From the NCBI RefSeq assembly GCF_014534645.1, contig NZ_JACVQF010000178.1:17382-81381 (forward strand): a stretch of 64,000 nucleotides of DNA. The letters run 5' to 3'. Positions 8,807 through 16,863 of this stretch are shown here, one piece after another. Position 1 is the stretch's first letter. Each line of letters begins with the position of its first letter. The position numbers were made by a program, and so were the translations under genes. This DNA comes from Streptomyces griseicoloratus. Its GTDB lineage: Bacteria > Actinomycetota > Actinomycetes > Streptomycetales > Streptomycetaceae. The notes beneath the pieces are model-generated. The model worked only from the letters and a program-made list of their open reading frames with translations. It was not told the DNA's origin and ran no database searches.

Positions 8807-9460
8807 TCAGTCGGGAGTGATGCCCGTGAGGACGGCGAGAACGGCGAGGCGGATGCGGTTGTCTCGGCCCGTCTTCGCCATCAGGCTCGCCACGTGCGTT
8901 TTCACCGTGGTGACCCCGAGATGCAGCCGGTCGGCGATCTCCTTGTTGGACAGGCCCACGCCGAGCAGGCCGAGTACCTCCCTCTCGCGCGGGGTGATGG
9001 CCGGTACCGGGAGGTCCGTAGGGCTGTCGGAGGAGGAACGGGCGTGGAGAGCCTGGGCGACGAGGCGGTTGAGGATGTCCGGGCTGAAGGGGGCCTCTCC
9101 GCCCGCGGCCCGGCGTACGGCGGCCAGGAGTTCGGCCGGTGGGGTGTCCTTGACGAGGAAGCCGCAGGCTCCGGCCGCGAGCACCGGGTACAGATGGTCG
9201 TCGTCGTCGAACGTCGTGAGGGCGACGACCCGGGTGGCGGGACGCGCCGCCAGGATGCGGCGGGTGGCCGTGATGCCGTCCATGCCGGGCATTCTCAGGT
9301 CCATGAGGACGACGTCGGGAGTGAGGCGTTCAGCCAGTCGTACCGCCTCCGCTCCGTTGTCCGCCTCGCCCTGGATCTCGATGTCCGGAGCCTGCTCGAA
9401 AAGCATGCGCAGTCCCATGCGGACGAGCTGCTGGTCGTCGACGACGAGGATGCGGATCAC
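8807..9460 (-). CDS. NarL/FixJ-family response regulator
   Basis: This 217-residue protein has an N-terminal receiver domain (acidic pocket VVDDQQ at about 7-12, phosphoacceptor Asp54 in LMDLRMP, Lys in VKDTPP) and a C-terminal LuxR helix-turn-helix (about residues 150-210, TPREREVLGLLGVGLSNKEIA followed by TVKTHVASL). It starts with GTG overlapping the stop of the histidine kinase gene (GTGA, 9457-9460), so the pair is translationally coupled. No neighbouring target gene stands out. Confidence 0.94.
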   Translation of the reverse strand: MIRILVVDDQQLVRMGLRMLFEQAPDIEIQGEADNGAEAVRLAERLTPDVVLMDLRMPGMDGITATRRILAARPATRVVALTTFDDDDHLYPVLAAGACGFLVKDTPPAELLAAVRRAAGGEAPFSPDILNRLVAQALHARSSSDSPTDLPVPAITPREREVLGLLGVGLSNKEIADRLHLGVTTVKTHVASLMAKTGRDNRIRLAVLAVLTGITPD

Positions 9461-10647
9461 AGCTGGGACTCCAAGTCGGGTGCGAAAGCGGGCAGTTCGG
9501 CCGTGAGGCGCCAGCCCCGAGCAGCGGGGCCCGCATCCAGCCGGCCGCCGAGCAGGTCCACGCGTTCACGCATGCCGATCAAGCCGTGTCCGGACGGGCC
9601 GGGGGCCGGTGGCCGGGTGCGGCCGGCCCCGTCGTCGTGGATCGTCACGTGTACGGCGTCATCGGCCAACCGCACGGCCAGCTCGGCGTGTGCGCCGGGT
9701 CCGCCGTGCTTGGCCGCATTGGCCAGGCCCTCCTGCGCCAGGCGGAGGACCGCGAGGCCCCGTACCGCGTCGAGCCGCGCGACACGGGGATCCACGGAAG
9801 CGGTCACTGCCAGGCCGGTCTGGCGGCTGTGTTCCACCACCGACTCCAATGCCGCCGGCAGTGCCCCGGGCGAGACCAGGGAACCGGTGTCCGGACCGGC
9901 ACTGTCCGGGGCGCGCAGCACAGCCACCAGGCGCCGCAGATCCTTCAGTGCCGCACCGGCACTGGAGTGCAGGTCGTCGAGGACTTCGGTGATCCGCGGG
10001 TCGGTGCTGCTGGTGGCGGCGACGACATGCCGGGCGACACCGACGCGCAGCACCATGGAGGAGACGTGGTGGGCCACGAGGTCGTGCAGCTCGCGCGCGA
10101 TGGTGGTGCGCTCCGCTGCGCGGACGGCCAGCAGCTGTTGTTCGGCGCGGGCTTCCTGCTGTTCCGCGTGCTGACGGGCGTGCACCGCGGCGTCGCGGGT
10201 CACGCGTACGTACGCGCCCAGGAGCAGTGGCAGGCCTGCGACGGCGCCCATCTTGTAGAGCACGGGAAGAAGTCCGCCGGGCAGGTCGTCGAGACGGTTC
10301 ACGGCGACGGCAAGCGCCAGTGCCGTCGTCCCGGCGGCCAGGCGGCGCCCGGGCTGCCGAACCGCCAGCTCGAAGAGAGTCACGGCGGCCAGCACCTTCA
10401 GCGAAGAAACGATGCTCGCGCCCAGCGCGTGTGCGACAACGAGCAGGACCGACTGCGCCACCAGCGCGCCGAACGCCCACTTACCCGCAGCCAGGCACAG
10501 CACGAGCCCGGCTGCGGCAACGCCCCAGTCTTGCTCTCCGGGCCGCTGCAGCAGCAGAAAATCGCCGACCAGTAAGCCGGCGAGTACGAAGGCCCGTATG
10601 ACGGCGAATCTCCTGTCGAACGCAAGCTCGATCCAAGATCGGTTCAC
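9457..10647 (-). CDS. Sensor histidine kinase, HisKA_3 type
   Basis: This protein of about 396 residues has several N-terminal hydrophobic segments (about residues 15-150; probably 5-6 membrane helices with short loops), then the dimerisation and phosphoacceptor helix ERTTIARELHDLVAHHV with the target His, and a HATPase_c domain with the N-box LANAAKHGG, the G1 box DDGAG and the G2 box GHGLIGMRERV. This is the architecture of actinobacterial kinases paired with NarL-type regulators, and its regulator is encoded immediately downstream. GTG 10647 (VNRSWIELAF) is preferred; the frame is open further upstream without homology. The signal is unknown. Confidence 0.92.
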   Translation of the reverse strand: MNRSWIELAFDRRFAVIRAFVLAGLLVGDFLLLQRPGEQDWGVAAAGLVLCLAAGKWAFGALVAQSVLLVVAHALGASIVSSLKVLAAVTLFELAVRQPGRRLAAGTTALALAVAVNRLDDLPGGLLPVLYKMGAVAGLPLLLGAYVRVTRDAAVHARQHAEQQEARAEQQLLAVRAAERTTIARELHDLVAHHVSSMVLRVGVARHVVAATSSTDPRITEVLDDLHSSAGAALKDLRRLVAVLRAPDSAGPDTGSLVSPGALPAALESVVEHSRQTGLAVTASVDPRVARLDAVRGLAVLRLAQEGLANAAKHGGPGAHAELAVRLADDAVHVTIHDDGAGRTRPPAPGPSGHGLIGMRERVDLLGGRLDAGPAARGWRLTAELPAFAPDLESQL

Positions 10648-10779
10648 GCGGTCCACGATAGGCGGACGCCCGTGCTCCTGGGGTCCTGCCATGGGAGGAG
10701 GGCAGCTCCTCCCACCGGCCGCGAGGTCCGGCCCGAGGAGGGAGTCGTGTGCCCGGGACGGGCTGCCACTGTGCTCGTC

Positions 10780-11736
10780 ATGGATACGAACGCGAACACG
10801 ACTACTAAAACGAGTGCGAATCCCGCGGCCACGGGGCGACGGTCCCTCCTCGGTGGCGCTGCCGCCCTCGGCCTGGCGAGCGCGGCCTTCGGCAGCACTG
10901 CCCATGCGGCCGGTGCCCCGTCCAGGTCCCGCACCAAGACCGGCCGTTTCCAGGGAAAGTCGGTGCTCATCACGGGTGCCACATCGGGTATCGGCAGGGC
11001 GGCGGCGATGGCGTTCGCCGCGGAGGGTGCCCACGTCGGATTCTGTGGCAGGCGAGCCGCGTTGGGGCGCCAGGTGGAACGGGAGATTCGGGACGCGGGC
11101 GGCGAAGCCACGTACATCCAGGCCGATGTCCGGATAGCCGCCCAGGTACAGAGCTTCGTGGACCGGGTCGCGAGCCGTTACGGCGGCATCGACGTGGCCT
11201 TCAACAACGCCGGCATCGGTGGCGGCAAACTACCCCACGAGATGAGCGTCGAGGAGTGGGATGACATCCAGGCCACCAACGCCCGAGGTGTGTTCCTCGC
11301 GATCAAGTACGAGATCCCGCACATGCTCAGGGCGCAGCGCGGCGTCATCATCTGTACGTCGTCGTCGGCGGCCGAACAGGCGCGGCCGAACGGCGCCGCC
11401 TACACCGCAAGCAAACGGGCGGTGCAGGGCATGGTGAAGTCCGCGGCGCTCGCGTACGGGCCCAAGGGAATCAGGCTCAACGCCCTGCTGCCCGGCACCA
11501 CCGACACCCCCTTCGTCCGCCCGCCGGGAATCCCGGACGCGGAATGGGCCATGTACAAGCAGGCATGGGGGCCGCTCAACGTCGACGGTCTCGAACGGAT
11601 GGCCGACGCCGAGGAGATCGCGCGCGCGGTGCTCGGGCTCGCGTCCGACGACTTCCCGTACATGACGGGTGCGTCGGTCACCGTGGACGGCGGAAGCACC
11701 ACGGGCCGGAAAATGATCCAGCCGAGCGGCACCTGA
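10780..11736 (+). CDS. Short-chain dehydrogenase/reductase with Tat-type signal
   Basis: From ATG 10780 this is a 318-residue protein. Residues from about 60 onward form a classical SDR: TGATSGIG for NAD(P) binding, NNAG, the catalytic Ser in TSSSA and YTASK with the active-site Tyr and Lys, and a late DGG. It is preceded by about 45 residues of twin-arginine signal, with GRRSLLGGAAALGLASAAFG and an AHAAG cleavage site. Export of a cofactor-dependent SDR is unusual, although Tat export of folded cofactor-loaded enzymes would permit it. The substrate is unknown. It is divergent from the kinase gene and precedes the SGNH hydrolase by 60 bases. Confidence 0.87.
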   Translation: MDTNANTTTKTSANPAATGRRSLLGGAAALGLASAAFGSTAHAAGAPSRSRTKTGRFQGKSVLITGATSGIGRAAAMAFAAEGAHVGFCGRRAALGRQVEREIRDAGGEATYIQADVRIAAQVQSFVDRVASRYGGIDVAFNNAGIGGGKLPHEMSVEEWDDIQATNARGVFLAIKYEIPHMLRAQRGVIICTSSSAAEQARPNGAAYTASKRAVQGMVKSAALAYGPKGIRLNALLPGTTDTPFVRPPGIPDAEWAMYKQAWGPLNVDGLERMADAEEIARAVLGLASDDFPYMTGASVTVDGGSTTGRKMIQPSGT

Positions 11737-11761
11737 GGCTGGGCCAGGGGACGGCTCCGCG

Positions 11762-11790
11762 TTGACTTTACATACGGTCGACCGCATTCT
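11762..11790 (+). promoter_or_regulatory. Promoter with TetR-type operator, leaderless SGNH gene
   Basis: TTGACT (11762-11767) and CATTCT (11785-11790) are spaced 17 bases apart, and the ATG starts 6 bases after the second box, so the mRNA is probably leaderless. The palindrome-like TACGGTCGACCGCA (11773-11786) fills the spacer. It matches the element at the start of the neighbouring tetR-type gene at 12 of 14 positions. Confidence 0.6.
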
Positions 11791-11796
11791 TAAGTT

Positions 11797-12471
11797 ATGA
11801 CTTCGACATCCTTCACCGAGGAGACCGACCCGTTCTGCCTGGCCACGGTCGACGCTGCGGCGATGCTGTTCGATGCCCCCTGGCAGCGCTACGCCGTGAT
11901 CGGGGACAGCCTCTCCGCAGGGACGGGAGACAAGAGTGTCGGCTACGGGAGCGAGGGCTGGTCCGATCGATTCGCGCACGTTCTGCGGCAGGTCAGGCCC
12001 GATCTGGCCTACCTCAACACAGCGGTGATCGGTGCCACGACGGTTGACACCCTCGACCACCAGATCGACGAGATGCGGGACTTCGCCCCGGACCTGCTGC
12101 ACCTCCCGTGCGGCGCCAACGACCTCCTGCGCCGCTCACCGGATTTCGGGGAGATCGAACAGAACATGCGCAAGATGTACGGCCTGGCCGCTGAGACGGG
12201 TGCGCAGCTCACGACGTTCACCCTGGGACGCGCCTACGTCGTGCCGGTCTTCCCCGACTGGACGGAGCGCGTTCTCACCCTCAACGACCTCACACGCGCC
12301 GTTGCCGACGAGTACGACGCCGTCGTCGTCGACATGTGGGATCACCCCGTCAACTCCAGGGAGAACCTGCTGAGTGCGGATCGCATTCACTTCTCCACGT
12401 CGGGCCAGGCCGTCATCGCGAGCGAGATGGTGAAGGCACTGGCCGCGACCCTGGCCCGCCGCACGCTCTGA
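11797..12471 (+). CDS. SGNH/GDSL-family hydrolase
   Basis: This 224-residue esterase/lipase-like protein has SGNH block I IGDSLSAGTGD with the nucleophilic Ser, block III GANDLL with the oxyanion Asn, and block V ADRIHFSTSG with the Asp-His pair. No signal peptide is seen, so it is probably cytoplasmic. The operator in its promoter also overlaps the promoter of the TetR gene at 12695, so the hydrolase is the likely target of that repressor and its ligand is probably the substrate or a related compound. The substrate itself cannot be deduced. Confidence 0.88.
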   Translation: MTSTSFTEETDPFCLATVDAAAMLFDAPWQRYAVIGDSLSAGTGDKSVGYGSEGWSDRFAHVLRQVRPDLAYLNTAVIGATTVDTLDHQIDEMRDFAPDLLHLPCGANDLLRRSPDFGEIEQNMRKMYGLAAETGAQLTTFTLGRAYVVPVFPDWTERVLTLNDLTRAVADEYDAVVVDMWDHPVNSRENLLSADRIHFSTSGQAVIASEMVKALAATLARRTL

Positions 12472-12472
12472 A

Positions 12473-12504
12473 CGCCGGTGCGGCAGCACGCCGGTGCGGC
12501 AGCA
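12473..12504. repeat. Tandem 16-bp direct repeat
   Basis: CGCCGGTGCGGCAGCA occurs twice back to back (12473-12488 and 12489-12504), immediately after the SGNH hydrolase gene. No role is evident. Confidence 0.6.
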
Positions 12505-12569
12505 CAGGGAGGAAGGCGCGTCGAGCAGGGGGCGCGAGCCGTCGTCTGCCGCTGATGCAGCTCCTCGGC

Positions 12570-12619
12570 CGCGGACGTGGTGGACGAACCCCTGGCAGGG
12601 TCCGTCCACCACGTCCGCG
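12570..12619 (+). terminator. 17-bp-stem hairpin after the SGNH gene
   Basis: CGCGGACGTGGTGGACG (12570-12586) pairs perfectly with 12603-12619 around a 16-base loop. It lies between two co-directional genes and would separate their transcripts. Confidence 0.6.
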
Positions 12620-12681
12620 CGCCACAGCGAGAGCATGAATGGGAGGGCCGTCCCACGCGCAGCACGCAAGCACACAAGAGG

Positions 12682-12695
12682 TACGATCGACCGTA
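12682..12695 (+). promoter_or_regulatory. TetR autoregulatory operator over -10 and start codon
   Basis: TACGATCGACCGTA is an imperfect palindrome matching 12 of 14 positions of the element at 11773-11786. Its first six bases, TACGAT, form a -10 box exactly 7 bases before ATG 12695, the spacing of a leaderless promoter, so bound repressor would block polymerase directly. Confidence 0.6.
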
Positions 12696-13336
12696 TGGAC
12701 ACTGGGGCGCGAGCGTTCATCACGCGGGCAGATACGGTGTCGATCACTGACAAGCGCCTGCTCAAAGGGGCACGAGCGCGTGAGACCGCGCTTCGGCGCG
12801 CCGTCGACATCGCCTCCCTGGATGGGCTGGACGACGTGAGCTTCGGCCGTCTCGCGACCGATACGGGAATGAGCAAAGCGGGCATCCAGACCCTCTTCAG
12901 GTCCAAGGAAGTGCTCCAGCTCGCGACCATCGATTATGCGCGCGAGATGTTCATCGACGCGGTCGTCCGCCCGGCAAGGGAAGCGGCACCCGGAGTCGAC
13001 CGGCTGCGCGCTCTGATAGAGCACTGGATCGAGTACGCCAGAACCCCGGTGTTCGAAGGCGGCTGCTTCATCGTCGCCAACATCGCCCGTTTCGACAGCA
13101 AGCCGGGAACGATCCGTGACGCTCTCGTTCGCAGTCATCGGGAATGGCTCGACACCATCGGGAAGGAATTGCGGAACGCCGTCGGATCCCATGAGGCCGC
13201 GGAACTCGACATCGACCTGGCGGTCTTTCAGATCGATTCCGTGCTCCGCGCGGCCAACACGGCTCTGCGCCTGGGAGACGAAGACGTCATCACCAAGGTT
13301 CGCCGCACCGTGGAAAATCTTCTGGAAGCGGCCTGA
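12695..13336 (+). CDS. TetR-family transcriptional regulator
   Basis: This is a 213-residue protein. The helix-turn-helix domain spans about residues 25-75 (GARARETALRRAVDIAS, SFGRLATDTGMSKAGIQTLF), followed by a C-terminal ligand domain with EHWIEYARTPVFEGGCF, a pattern of the TetR_C group near YjdC-like members. ATG 12695 is chosen because a -10 box lies 7 bases upstream; GTG 12737 is an internal alternative. The same operator sequence lies in the promoter of the SGNH hydrolase gene upstream, so it probably represses itself and that gene. Confidence 0.9.
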   Translation: MDTGARAFITRADTVSITDKRLLKGARARETALRRAVDIASLDGLDDVSFGRLATDTGMSKAGIQTLFRSKEVLQLATIDYAREMFIDAVVRPAREAAPGVDRLRALIEHWIEYARTPVFEGGCFIVANIARFDSKPGTIRDALVRSHREWLDTIGKELRNAVGSHEAAELDIDLAVFQIDSVLRAANTALRLGDEDVITKVRRTVENLLEAA

Positions 13337-13341
13337 ACCCT

Positions 13342-13520
13342 CGTTTCGAGCGTGAGCAGCTCGGCGTATCGGGACCGCCGGCGGCCGGTCGTCAAGTCCG
13401 CGGCGAGTCGGGCCAGACCCGGCGCGAGTGCGTGATCACTGATCTGGGCCGGCATGGAGATCCCGGCGCGCACGTACGCCGCTCCCGGCGGACGCTGGGT
13501 GATCAAGCGGTGCTTGAGCA
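13342..13520 (-). pseudogene. C-terminal remnant of a SAM-dependent methyltransferase
   Basis: Read on the minus strand, the sequence gives PPGAAYVRAGISMPAQIS, then LAPGLARLAADLTTGRRRS, then RYAELLTLE. This is the recurring C-terminal pattern of UbiE-like class I methyltransferases in streptomycetes (a run ending in a GLxRLxADLxxG helix and HADLLxLD). The catalytic domain is absent. It reads into the end of the tetR-type gene without a stop of its own, so it is dead. Identified by pattern memory, not by alignment. Confidence 0.35.
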
Positions 13521-13697
13521 GGCCCGACCCCGGCCCAATGGGCTCAGCCGCTTTTATCGGGGTGAGTTTCCTTTGTCAAGTCCCGAGTTTTTGTGGCATG
13601 ACGTGATGTGTCCGGTGAGGGCTTACTGGAGGCATGGGTCGCCGTGGAGCGGTGGACCTGCCCACATCTCGACTGTTCTAGCTGGAGGAGAGTTCCC

Positions 13698-14057
13698 ATG
13701 CCTCGTATCTCTCGGACGCAGCGCCTTGTGACGGCTGCCGCTTCGACTGCCCTTGTTGCTGGGGGTGTGCTGATGCCGACGGGTGCGTTTGCTGCTCCGG
13801 CTACGCCGCATGCCGGCGCCGTCACGGCTACTGCGGGCGATCATGGTTCGTACAAGAAGGACGGCCATGGCAAGAACAAGAAGTACAACAAGTACGGCTA
13901 TCACAAGAACAAGAAGGACAACAAGTACAAAAAGTATAGCCCGTTCGGTGGCATCAGTAACGGCAACAACAATGGTCCCGTGACCATCATCGTCATCGGG
14001 AACAACAACACCGTCAATGGCAATGGGAACGGCAATGGGAACGGCAACGTTTTCTGA
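13698..14057 (+). CDS. Small secreted Asn/Gly/Lys-rich protein
   Basis: This 119-residue protein begins at ATG 13698 behind a strong GGAGGAG (13684-13690). A signal peptide (MPRISRTQRLVTAAAST..., AFAAPA cleavage) is followed by an extremely basic Lys/Tyr/Asn/Gly/His segment (about residues 48-80), then a hydrophobic IIVIG strand between two Asn/Gly tracts (ISNGNNNG and repeated NG). Base composition is lower in GC than its neighbours because of the Lys and Asn codons. The end resembles amyloid- or matrix-like beta-strand repeats, but no family is recognised. A strong hairpin follows at 14088-14121. Confidence 0.75.
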   Translation: MPRISRTQRLVTAAASTALVAGGVLMPTGAFAAPATPHAGAVTATAGDHGSYKKDGHGKNKKYNKYGYHKNKKDNKYKKYSPFGGISNGNNNGPVTIIVIGNNNTVNGNGNGNGNGNVF

Positions 14058-14087
14058 CCTGAAGCCCGCGGGCGTGTAGCGGGTTCA

Positions 14088-14121
14088 CGGCCTGGCCGGG
14101 CGGCAACGCCCGGCCAGGCCG
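14088..14121 (+). terminator. 15-bp perfect hairpin terminator
   Basis: The stem (14088-14102 with 14107-14121) closes on the tetraloop GCAA, 30 bases after the secreted-protein stop. It also lies downstream of the convergent LysR-type gene, so it may serve both. Confidence 0.8.
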
Positions 14122-14207
14122 GCCGTCCGGGAGCCGAACGATCGTCCCTGTGGGTGGGAAAAAGGTGAGGCCCGGGGACACTGTCCCATCCGCGCCCCTG
14201 GAATGTT

Positions 14208-15245
14208 TCAACGGGGAACTACCGCTGGGTGTGCCCTGACGCGCCCCTGATGGAGCTGATCCGCGTCACTCGGCCCCGCCCCGGCCCGGGGCGTCGGCGG
14301 CCTCTCGCGGTCACCTTCGAGTGCCCCCGTCGCCGCCCTGCGGGAATGCCCCCGCGTCATGTCCCTCGCTATCTCGCGGGCCATTGCGGCGAAGGTCTCC
14401 ATCGCGCCGGTGGCGTCTCCGGCCCGCCACACCAGGCCGTAGCCGGTCGGCTCCGCGTCGGCGAAGGGGACGTAGGCGACACCGGGGCGGGCGTAGTACG
14501 TCGCCGCGTGCGCGGGTACGAGCAGCGCTCCCTGGCCGCCGGCGACCAGCATCAACGCCTCCTGCATATTCGTCACGCCGGGGCCGCGGGCGATCGGCCG
14601 GCCGCTCGGTGTGTGCGCGGGGACGTGATGCTCAAGCCAGTAGTCGGGCACGTTGCCGGCGATCGTGAGCAACGGCACGTCGGCCAGGTCCTCAAGGGAC
14701 ACCGACTCCCGGACGGCGAGCGGATGAGCCGAGCCGATCGCGAGCGCGCGCTCCTCCACGAGCAGCGTCGGCCCCGCGCCCAGGTCCTCCTCGCGTACGG
14801 GTAGTTCGGTGATCTGGACGTCGAACTCTCCCTCGCGCAACTGCCCGTACGGGTCGGCGAGCGGCACCTCACAGATCTCCACGGCGAGACCGGGGTGACT
14901 GACGCGCAGCGCCTCCGTCGCCCTCATGACGATCTCGCCGGTCAGCGGATTCGCGAAGCCGACGTGCAGCACGGTGTCGATGCCGCGCGCGGTGGCGGCC
15001 GCCCGCTCCAGGGCGGCTTCGATCGCCCGGTAGTGAGGTTCCAGATCGGTGCGAAGCTGCCGGCCGAGCGAGGTCAGGGCGACGCGGCGGCTGGTGCGCG
15101 TGAACAGCGGGGCGCCGACGCGGCGTTCAAGTCGCTGCACGAGCTGGCTCACCCGGGCTCGGGACAGCCGCATCCGGTCGGCCGTGCGACCGAAGTGCAG
15201 TTCCTCGGCGAGGAGCAGGAAACACTCCAGTTCATCGCGTTCCAT
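14208..15245 (-). CDS. LysR-family transcriptional regulator
   Basis: This is a 345-residue protein. The N-terminal winged helix-turn-helix (residues 1-60: MERDELECFLLLAEELHFG, RLSRARVSQLVQRLERRVG) is followed by a periplasmic-binding-protein-like effector domain (about 90-300). The last 40 residues are Arg/Pro/Ala-rich and extend beyond the usual LysR end, perhaps through loss of the original stop. The start is ATG 15245. It is divergent from the MFS exporter gene at 15376; the 130-base gap contains GGTGATCGCACC, a possible LysR site. It probably controls that exporter. Confidence 0.92.
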   Translation of the reverse strand: MERDELECFLLLAEELHFGRTADRMRLSRARVSQLVQRLERRVGAPLFTRTSRRVALTSLGRQLRTDLEPHYRAIEAALERAAATARGIDTVLHVGFANPLTGEIVMRATEALRVSHPGLAVEICEVPLADPYGQLREGEFDVQITELPVREEDLGAGPTLLVEERALAIGSAHPLAVRESVSLEDLADVPLLTIAGNVPDYWLEHHVPAHTPSGRPIARGPGVTNMQEALMLVAGGQGALLVPAHAATYYARPGVAYVPFADAEPTGYGLVWRAGDATGAMETFAAMAREIARDMTRGHSRRAATGALEGDRERPPTPRAGAGPSDADQLHQGRVRAHPAVVPR

Positions 15246-15375
15246 CGACTTCCCCAGGTCAAGCGGATCGGTAAGCGTGGTTGAACGAACGTTGCGATCT
15301 TTGCCGTTGTTCCCGCCGGCGCCCTGATCGATGGTGATCGCACCGACAGCATCCCTACACCATCGAGGAACTGAG

Positions 15376-16827
15376 ATGAGTGCACAGAAATCGGCGGCCG
15401 CCCTGAGCGCACGGGACTGGGGAGTCCTGCTCGTCCTGTGCGGCGCGATCTTCCTGGAGGGCATCGATGTGGCCATGCTCAACGTGGCTCTGCCGTCCAT
15501 CCGCGCCGACCTCGGTCTGTCCACCGGCTCCCTGCAGTGGGTCATGAGTGCCTACGTACTCGGATACGGCGGCTTCATGCTGGTCGGCGGACGTGCCGCC
15601 GACCTCTTCGGGCGCCGCCGGATGTTCGTCTTCTGGCTCTCGGTCTTCCTGCTCTTCTCCGGCCTGGGCGGGTTCGCCACGGAGGAGTGGATGCTGATCG
15701 TCGCCCGGTTCGTCACCGGAGTCGCCGCCGCCTTCATGACACCTGCCGGCCTGTCCATCATCACCACGAGCTTCGAAGAGGGCCCCCGGCGCAACAAGGC
15801 CCTCCTCTTCTACTCCGGCACAGCGGCCGGCGGCTTCTCGATCGGCCTGGTCGTCGGCGGGCTGCTCACCTCGGCCGGCTGGCGCTGGGTGTTCTTCGCC
15901 CCCGTCGTCCTCTCGGCGCTGATCCTGATCGCGGCGCTCGCCTTCGTGCCCAGGCAGCCGCACCCGGACCGCGCCGGCCAGGGCATCGACCTGGTCGGCG
16001 GCATGACCATCACCGCCGCCGTCGTACTGCTCGTCCTCGGAGTGGAGCGCGCCAGCCATACGAGCCCCGCCTGGACCGTGGGCACCCTCGGGGCGGGCCT
16101 CGCCTTCCTCGCCGCGTTCGTCGTCACCGAACGCCGCTCGGCATCCCCGCTGGTTCGTCTCGGCATCTTCCGCAGCGGTGCCCTGGTCCGCGCCAATCTG
16201 GTCGGACTGCTCTTCGCTGCGGGCTTCTTCGGCTTCCAGTTCCTGGTGGTCCTCTACCTCCAGGAACTGCGCGACTGGTCGACCCTGCAGACCAGCTTCG
16301 CGATGATCGTCATCGGCGTCGACGCGATCCTCTCCCCGGTCCTCACACCCCGGCTGGTGAACCGCTTCGGCAACGCCCGGGTGATCTTCGGCGGGCTGCT
16401 TCTGGCATCACTGTCGTACGCCCTGTTCCTGCCGGTCGGCGCCGACTGGACATACCTGGCGATGTTTCCCAGCCTGATCACCCTCGGTCTTGCCTTCTCC
16501 CTCGCATACGGCCCGCTCACCATCGTCGCCACCGAGGGAGTGCGGGAAGAGGAGCAGGGTCTGGCCGGCGGACTGCTCTACACCTCCTTCCAGTTCGGCG
16601 CCGCGATCGGCCTCTCCACCGCCACCGCCGTCAACGTCGCGGCCACTGCATCGACGTCATCGGCCGCGCTGCTCGACGGCTACCGGGCGGCCCTGTGGGT
16701 TCCGCTCGGCGCAGCCCTCCTCGCCACTCTGATCACCGCCTTCGGACTGCGCACCGGGCCGGCGGCCACGGTGGCCGCATCGGGCGAACCCGCCGACCGT
16801 CCCACCGAGATCCCTGCCTCTCACTGA
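15376..16827 (+). CDS. MFS drug:proton antiporter, DHA2-like
   Basis: This 483-residue protein has about 14 predicted membrane helices. Motif A follows helix 2 (GGRAADLFGRRRMF), motif C is in the fifth helix region (RNKALLFYSGTAAGGFSIGLVVGG), and the order LNVALPSIRADLG / SLQWVMSAYVLGYG is typical of DHA2 exporters. It would export a drug or metabolite from the cytoplasm using the proton gradient. It is transcribed divergently from a LysR regulator, a common exporter/regulator pair. Substrate unknown. Confidence 0.92.
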   Translation: MSAQKSAAALSARDWGVLLVLCGAIFLEGIDVAMLNVALPSIRADLGLSTGSLQWVMSAYVLGYGGFMLVGGRAADLFGRRRMFVFWLSVFLLFSGLGGFATEEWMLIVARFVTGVAAAFMTPAGLSIITTSFEEGPRRNKALLFYSGTAAGGFSIGLVVGGLLTSAGWRWVFFAPVVLSALILIAALAFVPRQPHPDRAGQGIDLVGGMTITAAVVLLVLGVERASHTSPAWTVGTLGAGLAFLAAFVVTERRSASPLVRLGIFRSGALVRANLVGLLFAAGFFGFQFLVVLYLQELRDWSTLQTSFAMIVIGVDAILSPVLTPRLVNRFGNARVIFGGLLLASLSYALFLPVGADWTYLAMFPSLITLGLAFSLAYGPLTIVATEGVREEEQGLAGGLLYTSFQFGAAIGLSTATAVNVAATASTSSAALLDGYRAALWVPLGAALLATLITAFGLRTGPAATVAASGEPADRPTEIPASH

Positions 16828-16863
16828 CCCCTCATCGGTAAGGAGCGCACCTTGCGTGAGCAC

